Assembly: GCA_937887565.1 (NCBI GenBank)
Contig: CALABS010000052.1
Span: 49,481-113,480 of the forward strand
Source of the DNA: an uncultured Rhodospirillaceae bacterium
GTDB lineage: Bacteria > Pseudomonadota > Alphaproteobacteria > Rhodospirillales > Magnetospirillaceae
Direction of reading: 5' to 3'
Length of the DNA stretch: 64,000 nucleotides
The notes under the pieces: generated by a model
Database searches by the model: none
The model's input: only the letters and a program-made list of their open reading frames with translations
Told to the model about the DNA's origin: nothing
Position numbers and translations under genes: made by a program
Part shown: piece by piece, positions 50,971-60,862 of the stretch
Position numbering within the stretch: position 1 is the stretch's first letter
How the letters are laid out: every line of letters starts with the position of its first letter

Positions 50971-51096
50971 TTTTTCACGACCGCCATCCCCGCTTTCGCG
51001 GGAATGCCCGGCGTCCATCGCGGCGGCGACCAGCCGCGGCAATGGGCGGGATGATTTTTCGGCACCGTCATTCCCGCTTTCGCGGGAATGACGGTC
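50929..51096. repeat. 84-bp tandem duplication spanning the helicase 3' end
   Basis: Copy 1 (50929-51012) contains the last 13 codons, stop, and hairpin of the RNA helicase gene; copy 2 (51013-51096) repeats it at an exact 84-bp period with about a dozen differences. Matching blocks include CATCGCGGCGGCGACCAGCC, GATTTTTC and the CCCGCTTTCGCGGGAATG palindrome. Copy 2 still has the in-frame stop at the matching place (GGGATGA for GGCTGA) but is untranslated. Confidence 0.85.
51064..51095. terminator. Perfect 14-bp palindrome after the RNA helicase gene
   Basis: Arms 51064-51077 and 51082-51095 with loop TTTC; core TTCCCGC/GCGGGAA. A slightly imperfect earlier copy lies at about 50992-51007. 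This core is a widespread bacterial palindromic repeat. No T-run follows, so it is at best a factor-independent pause or transcript-end stabiliser. Confidence 0.6.
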
Positions 51097-51112
51097 CTGT
51101 ACACTCGCCCCC

Positions 51113-52896
51113 ATGGAAGGGCTGGTCTCCACCATCGCCGTCATCGGCGTGCTCGGCATTGGCGCTCAATGGGTGGCGTGGCGGCTCAGGCTGCCGGCCA
51201 TCGTGCTGATGGCCGCCTCGGGGCTGGTGGCCGGCCCCGGCCTCGGGCTGATCGATCCGGCGGCGGATTTCGGCGACCTGCTGCGGCCGCTGATCGCGGT
51301 GGCGGTGGCCATCATCCTGTTCGATGGCGGCCTGTCGCTGAAGCTGCGCGAATTCAAGGAGATCAAGTGCGCCATCTGGCGCCTGGTGCTGGTGGGCGCG
51401 CCCCTGGCCTGGGTGCTGACGGCGCTGGCCGCCCGTCATGTGGCCGGGCTGTCGTGGCCGGCGGCGCTGCTGTTCGGCGGCATCCTGGTGGTGACGGGGC
51501 CGACCGTGATCGTGCCGCTGCTGCGCCAGGCCAAGCTGGCGGCGCGGCCGGCGGCGGTGCTGAAATGGGAGGGCATCGTCAACGACCCGGTCGGCGCGCT
51601 GCTGGCGGTGCTGGTCTACGAGGTGGTGGCCCATGCCGGCCGGGGGGAGGACTGGACCATGGTCGGCGTCCAGCTGGCGGCGGGGGCGGCGGTGGCGGCG
51701 GCCATCGGCATCGGCGGCGGCCGGGCGCTGGCATTGCTGTTCAAGCGCGGCGCCATCCCCGAGTTCCTCAAGGCGCCGGCCATGCTGTGCACGGTGCTGT
51801 CGGCCTTCGTCGCCGCCGATGCCCTGGCCGAGGAAAGCGGCCTGCTGGCGGTCACCGCGCTGGGCATCACCTTCGGCAATGCCCGCATCGCCTCCATCGA
51901 GCAGATGCGCCGGTTCAAGGAGAGCATCGCCATCCTGCTGGTATCCGGCGTCTTCGTCGTGCTGACCGCCATGCTGGACGCCGGCCATCTGCGCCAGTTG
52001 ACCTGGGGGCATGCCGTCTTCGTGGCGGTCTTGCTGCTGGCGGTGCGCCCCGCCTCGGTGGCGGTGGCCACCATCGGCAGCCGCCTGACCTGGCGCGAGC
52101 GGCTGCTGGTGGCGTGGATCGCGCCCCGAGGCATCGTGGCGGTGGCGGTGTCGGGGCTGTTCGGACTCAAGCTGGCCGAGTTGGGCCACGCCGACGGCGC
52201 CCTGCTGGTGCCGCTGTCCTTCGCGGTGGTGTTCGCCACCGTCATCGCCCACGGCTTCACCATCGGGCCGCTGGCGCGGCTGCTGGGGCTGGTGGCGGCC
52301 GAGCGGCCGGGCCTGCTGGTGGTGGGGGCGACGCCATGGAGCATCGAGTTGGCCCGGGTGGTGGGCGACTTCTCGATCCCGGTCACCATCGCCGACCGGG
52401 TGTGGCACCGGCTGCGGCGGGCGCGCGAGATGGGCCTGTCCACCTATTACGGCGAGATCCTGTCCGAGGTCACCGAGCACCGCCTCGACCTCAACGGCTT
52501 CGGTTTCCTGATTGCGGCCAGCGAGAATGATGCCTACAACGCCCTGGTCTGCACCGACCTCGCTCCCGACCTTGGCCGCTCGCACGTGTTCCAGCTCAAC
52601 GAACGCCACGCCGACGACCCCCACCGCCTGTCCTTCACGCTGGGTGGACGGACCCTGTTCCGCGCCGGCATGGGGGCGGCCGACCTCGACGCCCTGCTGG
52701 CCTCGGGCTGGCGGTTCCAGAAGACCCGGCTGACCGAGGAATTCGGCCTGGAGGCCTATCGGGCGGCCATGGTTCCCGAGTCGCAGCCGGTGTTCGTGCT
52801 CAAGGGCGGCAAGCGGCTGTCCTTCGCCCGCCCCGGCAAGCCGCTGCGCGCCCAGGCCGGCGACGTGGTGGTCGCCTTCGGGCCGCCCGAGGCGCC

Positions 52897-52900
<4 letters not shown>
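51113..52900 (+). CDS. CPA1-type cation/proton antiporter with TrkA-like C-terminus
   Basis: A 595-residue protein: about 12-13 helices (1-400) of the CPA1 Na+/H+ or K+/H+ exchanger family with ILFDGGLSLKLREF, GGILVVTGPTVIVPLLRQ and EGIVNDPVGALLAVL (the ND pair of CPA1), then a cytoplasmic Rossmann-like TrkA-N region (about 405-500) and a TrkA-C-like end. The nucleotide-binding tail suggests gating by NAD(H) or similar. Its stop overlaps the recQ start (ATGA). Ion preference is unknown. Confidence 0.92.
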
Positions 52901-54690
<1,790 letters not shown>

Positions 54691-54792
54691 ACCATTCGGC
54701 CGCTTGGCCGCCGCTGCGGCTGAATGCCGCCCAACACGTCAAATCTTGCGGGCTGCGGAAATATGCCGATTTGGCCTCCACATGCCCTTTTC

Positions 54793-54902
54793 CGTCATGC
54801 GCGGGCTTGACCCGCGCATCCACGCGCCGCCGCATAACCAGTTGTTCCAAATATATATTCGGTATCGATACGGGGATGGCCGGGTCAAGCCCGGCCATGA
54901 CG
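54793..54902. mobile_element. 110-bp BIME/MITE-like element: two palindromes in inverted orientation
   Basis: At 54793-54821 lies a palindrome with arms ATGCGCGGG/CCCGCGCAT around CTTGA; at 54874-54902 lies its inverted relative with ATGGCCGGG/CCCGGCCAT around TCAAG. Between them is an AT-rich core (AAATATATATTC). The mirrored ends begin CGTCATG on both sides. This is the form of a paired REP unit or a small non-autonomous element. It sits in the 271-bp gap after recQ, tail-to-tail with the next gene. Confidence 0.6.
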
Positions 54903-54961
54903 AATCGAGCCCGATGACGCAATTTTCGGGTTGTTCCGCAGCCTGCTCAAGTTGGCCGGCC

Positions 54962-56455
54962 TCACTCGTCGGCGACGAAGCGGTCGCTGTCGATGGGCAC
55001 CGGCTCCGACGCCGCGCCCGGGGCGGTGACCAGTGTGATGGCCGGGATGGTGGTCTGGGCGGCGGCGCGGCTGGACGACAGGGCGCGGTAGGTCAGGGTG
55101 TAGGGCAGGCGGGCGGCGCCCATGCGGTCGACGAACAGGCCGCAGGCACGCGACCAGCCGGTTCCGGTGGCGAACTCGATGCCGTAGGTGCCGTCGGGAA
55201 TGCCGCTGACGCCGATATGGTAAGTGGCCGGCACGTAGTACGACACCACCGTGTTGCCGGCCTGGGTCTTCAGCTTGACCACGGCGTCGAAGCGGCCGTC
55301 GTTGTGGATCAGCATGCGGTTGTCGCCGGTGGCGCGGCGGAACAGCACCTCGCCGGCCTCGGGGGCGGGGCCCTTGTTGTCGGCGCACCACTCCGCCTTG
55401 ATGGCGCCGCCGGTGCCGACATACAGCGCCCGCGACGGCACCCAGCCCGACACCCCCGAGGGCGTGCGGACCTTGGTCCACTGGTGGTCGTCGGGGGCGT
55501 CCATCACCGTCACCGTGGCGAAGCGGTCCAGAAGCGCCACCACCGGCGCGTTCTCGGCCGCCATCTGGCGGACTTTCAACTCGCCCACCGCCACATGGCG
55601 GATCTCGCCCACCGAGGCCGGGGCCACCCGGATGCCGGCGGCGCCGGCCGCCACCGGCTCGTTCCACGGCTTGGTCCAGATCAGTGCGAAGATGGCGGCC
55701 AGGATCGGCAGCGCCAGCAGCGGCATCAGTTGGGCGGCGAACACGCCGCCGCCGATCCGCCAGCGGTTCCGCAGGCGGCGGCCGCATTGGGCGGTGCGCG
55801 CCAGCATGTCCTCGACCTGCCGCCGTTGGGCGGCGTCGCGGGCGTAGCCGGTGGCCTGGAGCGCCAGGGCATGGGCGATGTCGGGGTCGCCGCGTTCGAG
55901 GAAGGCGCGGGCCTGGCGCATCAGCAGGCGCAGGTTGTCGCGCGCCGGCATGGTTCCGCCCATCAGGTTGCGGATCAGCGCGACCGGGGCCAGCACCAGG
56001 CCCGGCGGCGACCACCACCCCCAGGCCCAGGTGGAGGACGACGCCTTGACGGCGGCCCGGTCGGCGCAGTCCCGGCAGAAAATTCCCTCCATCCGACGGT
56101 TCCGCGCCCATAGCAGGTAACTTTTTACCCGGTGGAAGACGACGTAGCGGGGCTGGGCGGTGACCTTGCCGCAGCTGCCGCAGGCCAGCGGCACGGCCGG
56201 CCGCGACAGGTCGTCCTCGGCGATGCCGTGCAGGCCGGTGGAATCGTATTCCGCCCGCCGGACGACGTCCTTGAGGGTGGTGTAGGCCTCCACAAGCCGT
56301 TGGAATTCCTCGGCCGCGTCCGCCGACACGTTGCGGTCGGGGTGCACCGCCTTGACCCGGCTGCGATAGGCGGCCTTGATGGCGCGCGGCTCGGCGCCGG
56401 GGGCGAGGCCGAGCACCGCGTAGTATCCCTTGGGGTCCTGCGAAAGCGTGGTCAT
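54962..56455 (-). CDS. J-domain / zinc-finger / membrane / SH3 fusion protein
   Basis: A 497-residue protein. An N-terminal DnaJ domain (about 9-75, with HPDRN) is followed by two CxxC pairs that may bind zinc (CGSCGK and CRDCAD), a weakly hydrophobic stretch near 145-165, one strong transmembrane helix (about 240-262), an SH3-like domain (about 315-355, GVSGWVPSRALYVG) and a C-terminal domain of about 120 residues. The J-domain would act with DnaK in the cytoplasm while the SH3 part lies across the membrane. Start chosen at 56455 (MTTLSQDPKGYYAVLG). Confidence 0.85.
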   Translation of the reverse strand: MTTLSQDPKGYYAVLGLAPGAEPRAIKAAYRSRVKAVHPDRNVSADAAEEFQRLVEAYTTLKDVVRRAEYDSTGLHGIAEDDLSRPAVPLACGSCGKVTAQPRYVVFHRVKSYLLWARNRRMEGIFCRDCADRAAVKASSSTWAWGWWSPPGLVLAPVALIRNLMGGTMPARDNLRLLMRQARAFLERGDPDIAHALALQATGYARDAAQRRQVEDMLARTAQCGRRLRNRWRIGGGVFAAQLMPLLALPILAAIFALIWTKPWNEPVAAGAAGIRVAPASVGEIRHVAVGELKVRQMAAENAPVVALLDRFATVTVMDAPDDHQWTKVRTPSGVSGWVPSRALYVGTGGAIKAEWCADNKGPAPEAGEVLFRRATGDNRMLIHNDGRFDAVVKLKTQAGNTVVSYYVPATYHIGVSGIPDGTYGIEFATGTGWSRACGLFVDRMGAARLPYTLTYRALSSSRAAAQTTIPAITLVTAPGAASEPVPIDSDRFVADE

Positions 56456-56528
56456 GGCGAACAGTTTTGGCGAAACGCGCCCCGGGTCAAGCAATCCCCA
56501 TGCCGTCCTCCCCAGGGCGTGGCGGGGC

Positions 56529-58013
56529 CTATGCCGCCACCTTTCGGAACACCAGCAGTTCGCAGTCCATGACCTTCGCCAGGCGGTCGAAGGTGCGGTC
56601 GTTCTCGATGGCGAAGGCGGGGTTGTCGGGAACCTCGAGGATCAGGTCGGGGCCGCCGGCCACCAGCCGGGTCTGGCGCAGCAGGTTGGGGGCGCCGCCC
56701 GACAGCGTGTGGGCCAGCCGGAGCGCCAGGCCGGTGATGCGGCAGCGCCTGAGCGCCGCGTCGTCGAGCAGGGCCATGGCCCGCAGGGCGTGCGGGTTGT
56801 CCTCGTCGCCCTGGTAGCGGTGGAACACGGTCAGCGCGATGGCGGCGCGGTCGCGGTGGCCGACCCCCATGAAGGGCAGGCGCAGGATGCGCAGGAAGGC
56901 CTGCTCGGCGCGGTAGTCGGGATGCTCGTTCCAGAAGATGTCCGAGACCAGGCAGGCGGCGTGGCGCAGGCGGGCGTCGTGGGCGGTCTCGCCGGCGAAC
57001 AGCGGCGCCATCCAGTTCATCAGCTCGTCGCCGTGCTCGGGGAAGCGGGCGTTCATCAACGCCAGCTGCCGGCATACCGCCAGCAACGGGTCCTGGGTCT
57101 TCAGGCGGTCGGGCAGGCGGCGGAAGAACTGGCCCTCGCGCATGCCGTAGATGGAGAAGACCAGCGTCTCGGGCTGCACCGCCTGGATCACCTTCTCCAG
57201 CACCAAGGCGGCCAGCGGCAGGCCGGGGACGCGCTTCTTGGACACGCCGGGGACGGCGGCCAGGGACTTCTTGCTCTGGGTCGAGACCAGGTCGATGATC
57301 CGCACCGCCTCGCGGCTGTCCAGCGAGAAGTTGTCGAGCACGGTCAGCGGATGGTGGGTCTGGGCGATGCAGATGCGGGCGATGGAGCGCCAGGCGCCGC
57401 CGACCGCATGGACGCTGCGCCCTTTTCCCGATTTCAGCCAGTCGAGCTTCTTGAGGTGCCGGCCGACGATCTCGGCGGCCTTGGCGCGGTCGTCGCCCGA
57501 GGCCTCGGCGAGGCGCAGCAGGCCCAGCGGCATGGTGACGTGGCGGCCGAAGGCGCCGCTTTCCACCTCGACCAGCTCCAGCGAACCGCCGCCCAGGTCG
57601 GCGACGATCCCCTCGGCGTCGGGGGTGCCGCAAAGGACGCCCATGGCCGCCATCTTGGCCTCGCCGCCGCCGGACAGCACCTTGACGTCGACGCCGAAGC
57701 GCCGCTTGACCTCGCGCACGAAGGCCGGGCCGTCCTCGGCGTCGCGCACCGCCGCCGTGGCCAGGATGTCGAGGCGCTCGACCTCCATGGCGCGGCTCAG
57801 CTCGACGAAGCGGCCGATGGTGGTCAGCGCCATCTCCACCCCCTGCGGGTTCAGCCGCCCGGTGGCCCCCAGTCCCTGCCCCAGCCCGCACACCGCCTTC
57901 TCGTTGAACAGCGGGATCGGCACCCGGAAGGCGCCGTCGTAGACGCACAGGCGGATGGAGTTGGACCCGATGTCGACGATGCCGACCGGCTCCTGGCGGA
58001 CCTTGAATTTCAC
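56529..58013 (-). CDS. ppx: Ppx/GppA-family exopolyphosphatase
   Basis: A 494-residue phosphatase of the ASKHA fold. VGIVDIGSNSIRLCVYDG is the phosphate-1 motif, ATAAVRDAEDGPAF the linking region, and IVADLGGGSLELVEV the phosphate-2 motif. A C-terminal HD-like domain follows. It degrades polyphosphate and may also hydrolyse pppGpp. Seven bases separate its start from the ppk1 stop, so kinase and phosphatase are made from one message. Confidence 0.93.
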   Translation of the reverse strand: MKFKVRQEPVGIVDIGSNSIRLCVYDGAFRVPIPLFNEKAVCGLGQGLGATGRLNPQGVEMALTTIGRFVELSRAMEVERLDILATAAVRDAEDGPAFVREVKRRFGVDVKVLSGGGEAKMAAMGVLCGTPDAEGIVADLGGGSLELVEVESGAFGRHVTMPLGLLRLAEASGDDRAKAAEIVGRHLKKLDWLKSGKGRSVHAVGGAWRSIARICIAQTHHPLTVLDNFSLDSREAVRIIDLVSTQSKKSLAAVPGVSKKRVPGLPLAALVLEKVIQAVQPETLVFSIYGMREGQFFRRLPDRLKTQDPLLAVCRQLALMNARFPEHGDELMNWMAPLFAGETAHDARLRHAACLVSDIFWNEHPDYRAEQAFLRILRLPFMGVGHRDRAAIALTVFHRYQGDEDNPHALRAMALLDDAALRRCRITGLALRLAHTLSGGAPNLLRQTRLVAGGPDLILEVPDNPAFAIENDRTFDRLAKVMDCELLVFRKVAA

Positions 58014-58020
58014 GCCGCCC

Positions 58021-60165
58021 TCACTCGGCCTTGTCGAGCAGCAGCTTGGGGGCCCGGCCGCGCTCCAGCGCGCTGCCGCGGCCCGAAAGCGACGGGTTGG
58101 TCATGAAATAGGTGTGGGCGCTGAAGGACCCCTCGTCATTGTCGAGGCGGGCGTAGGTACCGTCGGCGTTCAGCATCCAGGTCTGGGCCTGGTCCTTGAG
58201 GTTGGCGACCATGATCTGCTCGAGGATCTGCCGGTGGACGGTGGGGTTCTCGATGGGCACCAGGGTCTCGACCCGCCAGTCCATGTTCCGCTGCATCCAG
58301 TCGGCCGAGGAGATGAACACCTTGGCGTGCCGCGACGGCAGCCGGTGGCCGTTGCCGAAGCAGATGACGCGGGAATGCTCGAGATAGCGGCCGACGATGG
58401 ACTTGACGCGGATGTTCTCGGACAGGCCGGGAACGCCGGGGCGCAGGCAGCAGATGCCGCGGATGACCAGGTCCACCTGCACGCCGGCCTGGCTGGCGCG
58501 GTACAGCGCGTCGATCAACTTGGGATCGACGATGGAATTCATCTTGGCCCACACGGCCGCCGGCTTGCCGGCCTTGGCATTGTCGATTTCGGCCTCGATG
58601 CAGGCCAGCAGGCGCTTCTTCAGGTAAAGCGGCGCGATGGCCAGCTTCTCCATCTGGTCGGGCAGGGCGTAGCCGGTCATGTAGTTGAACGCCTTGGCGG
58701 CGTCGCGGGTCAGCTCGGGGTCGCAGGTGAAGAACGACAGGTCGGTGTAGATCTTGGCGGTGATGGGGTGGTAGTTGCCGGTGCCGAAATGGACGTAGGA
58801 CACCAGCCCGCCGCTCTCGCGCCGCACCACCAGGCTGATCTTGGCGTGGGTCTTCAGCTCCATGAAGCCGAACACCACCTGGGCGCCGGCGGCCTCCAGG
58901 TCGCGGGCCCAGCGGATGTTGGCCTCCTCGTCGAAGCGGGCCTTCAGCTCGACCATGGCGGTCACCGACTTGCCGGCCTCGGCGGCCTCGACCAGCGCCT
59001 TGACGATGGGGCTGTCCTTGGAGGTGCGATAGAGCGTCTGCTTGATGGCCACCACGGCCGGGTCGCGGGCGGCCTGGCGGATGAACTGGACCACCACGTC
59101 GAAGCTCTCGAACGGGTGGTGGACGACGATGTCCTTCTTGCGGATGGCCGCGAAGCAGTCGCCGCCAAAGTCGCGGATGCGCTCGGGGAAGCGGGCGTTG
59201 TAGGGCGGGAACAGGAGGTCCGGCCGCTCGTCGGTGATGATGGCCTTGGTGTCCACCAGCCCGATCATGTCGTCGAACTCGAACACGTCGGATTCGGCGA
59301 CGTGGACCTCGTTGACCACCAGGCGCTTGAGGTCCTCGGGGCAGCCGGAATTGATGGTGATGCGGATGACGTGGCCGCGCCGGCGGCGCTTGAGCGCCGT
59401 CTCGAACACCCGCACCAGGTCCTCGGCCTCCTCGTCGATATCCATCTCGGAATCGCGGATGACGCGGAAGATGCCGACGCCCTCGACCCGGAAGCCGGGG
59501 AACAGGCGGTCGAGGAACAGCATCACCGTGTCTTCCAGCGGCACGAAGCGGATGGCCTCGCCGGGCAGGCGGATGAAGCGCTCGATCTGGTGGGGCAGTG
59601 GCACCAGGGCGCGCAGCACCTCGCCGTCCTCGAGGCGGAACAGGTGCAGCACCATGGCGATGCCGGCATTGGGGATGAACGGGAAGGGGTGGGCGGGGTC
59701 GATGGCCAACGGGGTGAGCACCGGGAAGATGTGCTCCATGAACCGCTGTTCCAGCCATTTGCGCTCGGGCTTGGTGACCTCGGCGGCGTTGATCACCGCG
59801 ATGCCGGCCTCGCACAGCTCGATCTTCAGCTCGCGCCAGCAGGTCTTCTGGGCCGTGAGCAGCTCCGACGCCTCGCGGTTGATGGCCGCCAGCTGCTGGG
59901 CCGGGGTCAGGCCGTCCTCGCTGGTGGTCATGACGCCGGCCTCCACCTGTCCCTTCAGGCCGGCCACGCGCACCATGTAGAATTCGTCCAGGTTGGAGGC
60001 CGAGATGGACAGGAACCGCAGGCGCTCCAGCAGCGGATGGCGCTGGTTGAACGCCTCCTCGATGACGCGGCCGTTGAAGGCGAGCCACGACAGCTCGCGG
60101 TTGATGAACCGTTCCTTCGACTCGGGGTCGATGACCTGGGCCTCGGCGAGCTGGGCGGTCGTCAC
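58021..60165 (-). CDS. ppk1: Polyphosphate kinase Ppk1
   Basis: A 714-residue kinase that makes polyphosphate from ATP. SKERFINRELSWLAFN at the N-terminus, SYVHFGTGNYH with the phosphorylated His, and HAKVFISSADWMQRNMDWR near the C-terminus are signatures. I take the GTG at 60165, with GGAG ten bases upstream, as the start; the TTG at 60189 further up has no ribosome site. It is divergent from the SixA-like gene and upstream of ppx in one operon. Confidence 0.94.
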   Translation of the reverse strand: MTTAQLAEAQVIDPESKERFINRELSWLAFNGRVIEEAFNQRHPLLERLRFLSISASNLDEFYMVRVAGLKGQVEAGVMTTSEDGLTPAQQLAAINREASELLTAQKTCWRELKIELCEAGIAVINAAEVTKPERKWLEQRFMEHIFPVLTPLAIDPAHPFPFIPNAGIAMVLHLFRLEDGEVLRALVPLPHQIERFIRLPGEAIRFVPLEDTVMLFLDRLFPGFRVEGVGIFRVIRDSEMDIDEEAEDLVRVFETALKRRRRGHVIRITINSGCPEDLKRLVVNEVHVAESDVFEFDDMIGLVDTKAIITDERPDLLFPPYNARFPERIRDFGGDCFAAIRKKDIVVHHPFESFDVVVQFIRQAARDPAVVAIKQTLYRTSKDSPIVKALVEAAEAGKSVTAMVELKARFDEEANIRWARDLEAAGAQVVFGFMELKTHAKISLVVRRESGGLVSYVHFGTGNYHPITAKIYTDLSFFTCDPELTRDAAKAFNYMTGYALPDQMEKLAIAPLYLKKRLLACIEAEIDNAKAGKPAAVWAKMNSIVDPKLIDALYRASQAGVQVDLVIRGICCLRPGVPGLSENIRVKSIVGRYLEHSRVICFGNGHRLPSRHAKVFISSADWMQRNMDWRVETLVPIENPTVHRQILEQIMVANLKDQAQTWMLNADGTYARLDNDEGSFSAHTYFMTNPSLSGRGSALERGRAPKLLLDKAE

Positions 60166-60248
60166 GATGAAATGTCTCCAGGTTTTCAAGGCGTGGTGCT
60201 GAATGATCCTTTATATATGCTCGTGGTGCGGCTGTCATGGCCGCGAGG

Positions 60249-60776
60249 ATGACGGAAATGCGACGGCTGTATCTGCTGCGCCACGCCAAATCCAGCTGGG
60301 ACGATCCGGCGCTTGACGATTTCGAACGCCCGCTGGCCGACAAGGGCCGCAAGGCGGCGCGCGCCATGGCGCTCCACCTCGGCGAGGCGGCGATTCATCC
60401 CGCGCTGGTGCTGTGCTCGGCGGCGCGGCGCACCCGCGAGACCTTCGCCATCATCGAGCCCAGCCTGCGCGGCGTGCCGGTCGCCTACGAGGACAGCGTC
60501 TACGAGGCGGCCAAGCACGACCTTCTGGTCCGGCTGCGGCGCCTCGACGATCATCTGCCCTCGGTCATGGTGATCGGCCACAACCCCGGCCTGGAGCGGC
60601 TGGCGCATGCGCTGGCGGCCGGCCATGGCGACAGCGGGGCGCTGGCGCGGATGGCGGAGAAGTTTTCCACCGGCGCCCTGGCCGTCCTCGATTGCGCCAT
60701 CGACCACTGGGGCCAGTTGGATGACGGCGCCTGCCGGCTGGCCGGTTTCGTGCGGCCGAAGGATCTCAAGGCCTGA
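60249..60776 (+). CDS. SixA-like histidine phosphatase
   Basis: A 175-residue protein of the histidine phosphatase superfamily: RLYLLRHAKSSWDD (catalytic RHG-type motif as RHA), LVLCSAARRTRETF, and VMVIGHNPGLERLAHAL with the second His. The short form is that of SixA, which dephosphorylates phosphohistidine in signalling proteins. ATGs at 60237, 60249 and 60258 are possible; the last gives the tightest family N-terminus. Confidence 0.88.
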   Translation: MTEMRRLYLLRHAKSSWDDPALDDFERPLADKGRKAARAMALHLGEAAIHPALVLCSAARRTRETFAIIEPSLRGVPVAYEDSVYEAAKHDLLVRLRRLDDHLPSVMVIGHNPGLERLAHALAAGHGDSGALARMAEKFSTGALAVLDCAIDHWGQLDDGACRLAGFVRPKDLKA

Positions 60777-60821
60777 AGTGCATGCTTTCGCCATAGCGCA
60801 GCGACCTAAGGCGTATGGCCC

Positions 60822-60838
60822 TCTCTCCGGCGGAGAGA
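60822..60838. terminator. Small hairpin after the SixA-like gene
   Basis: TCTCTCC (60822-60828) pairs with GGAGAGA (60832-60838), loop GGC. AATAAT follows instead of a T-run. It is 45 bp past the stop and only 24 bp before the next start; weak terminator or mRNA structure near the kinase start. Confidence 0.35.
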
Positions 60839-60862
60839 AATAATCCCCTCCGGAGTAAGGGT

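Noticed and set aside
50894..51091. 65-codon frame with an internal protein repeat (IAAATS...PLSRE twice)
   Set aside because: It is an out-of-frame reading of the 84-bp DNA duplication at the helicase 3' end, not a gene.
50929..51096. Short CRISPR-like array
   Set aside because: Only two copies, head-to-tail with no unique spacer, and copy 1 is coding sequence.
60165..60189. TTG at 60189 as the ppk1 start
   Set aside because: It has no ribosome site; GTG 60165 has GGAG at good spacing and gives a normal N-terminus.
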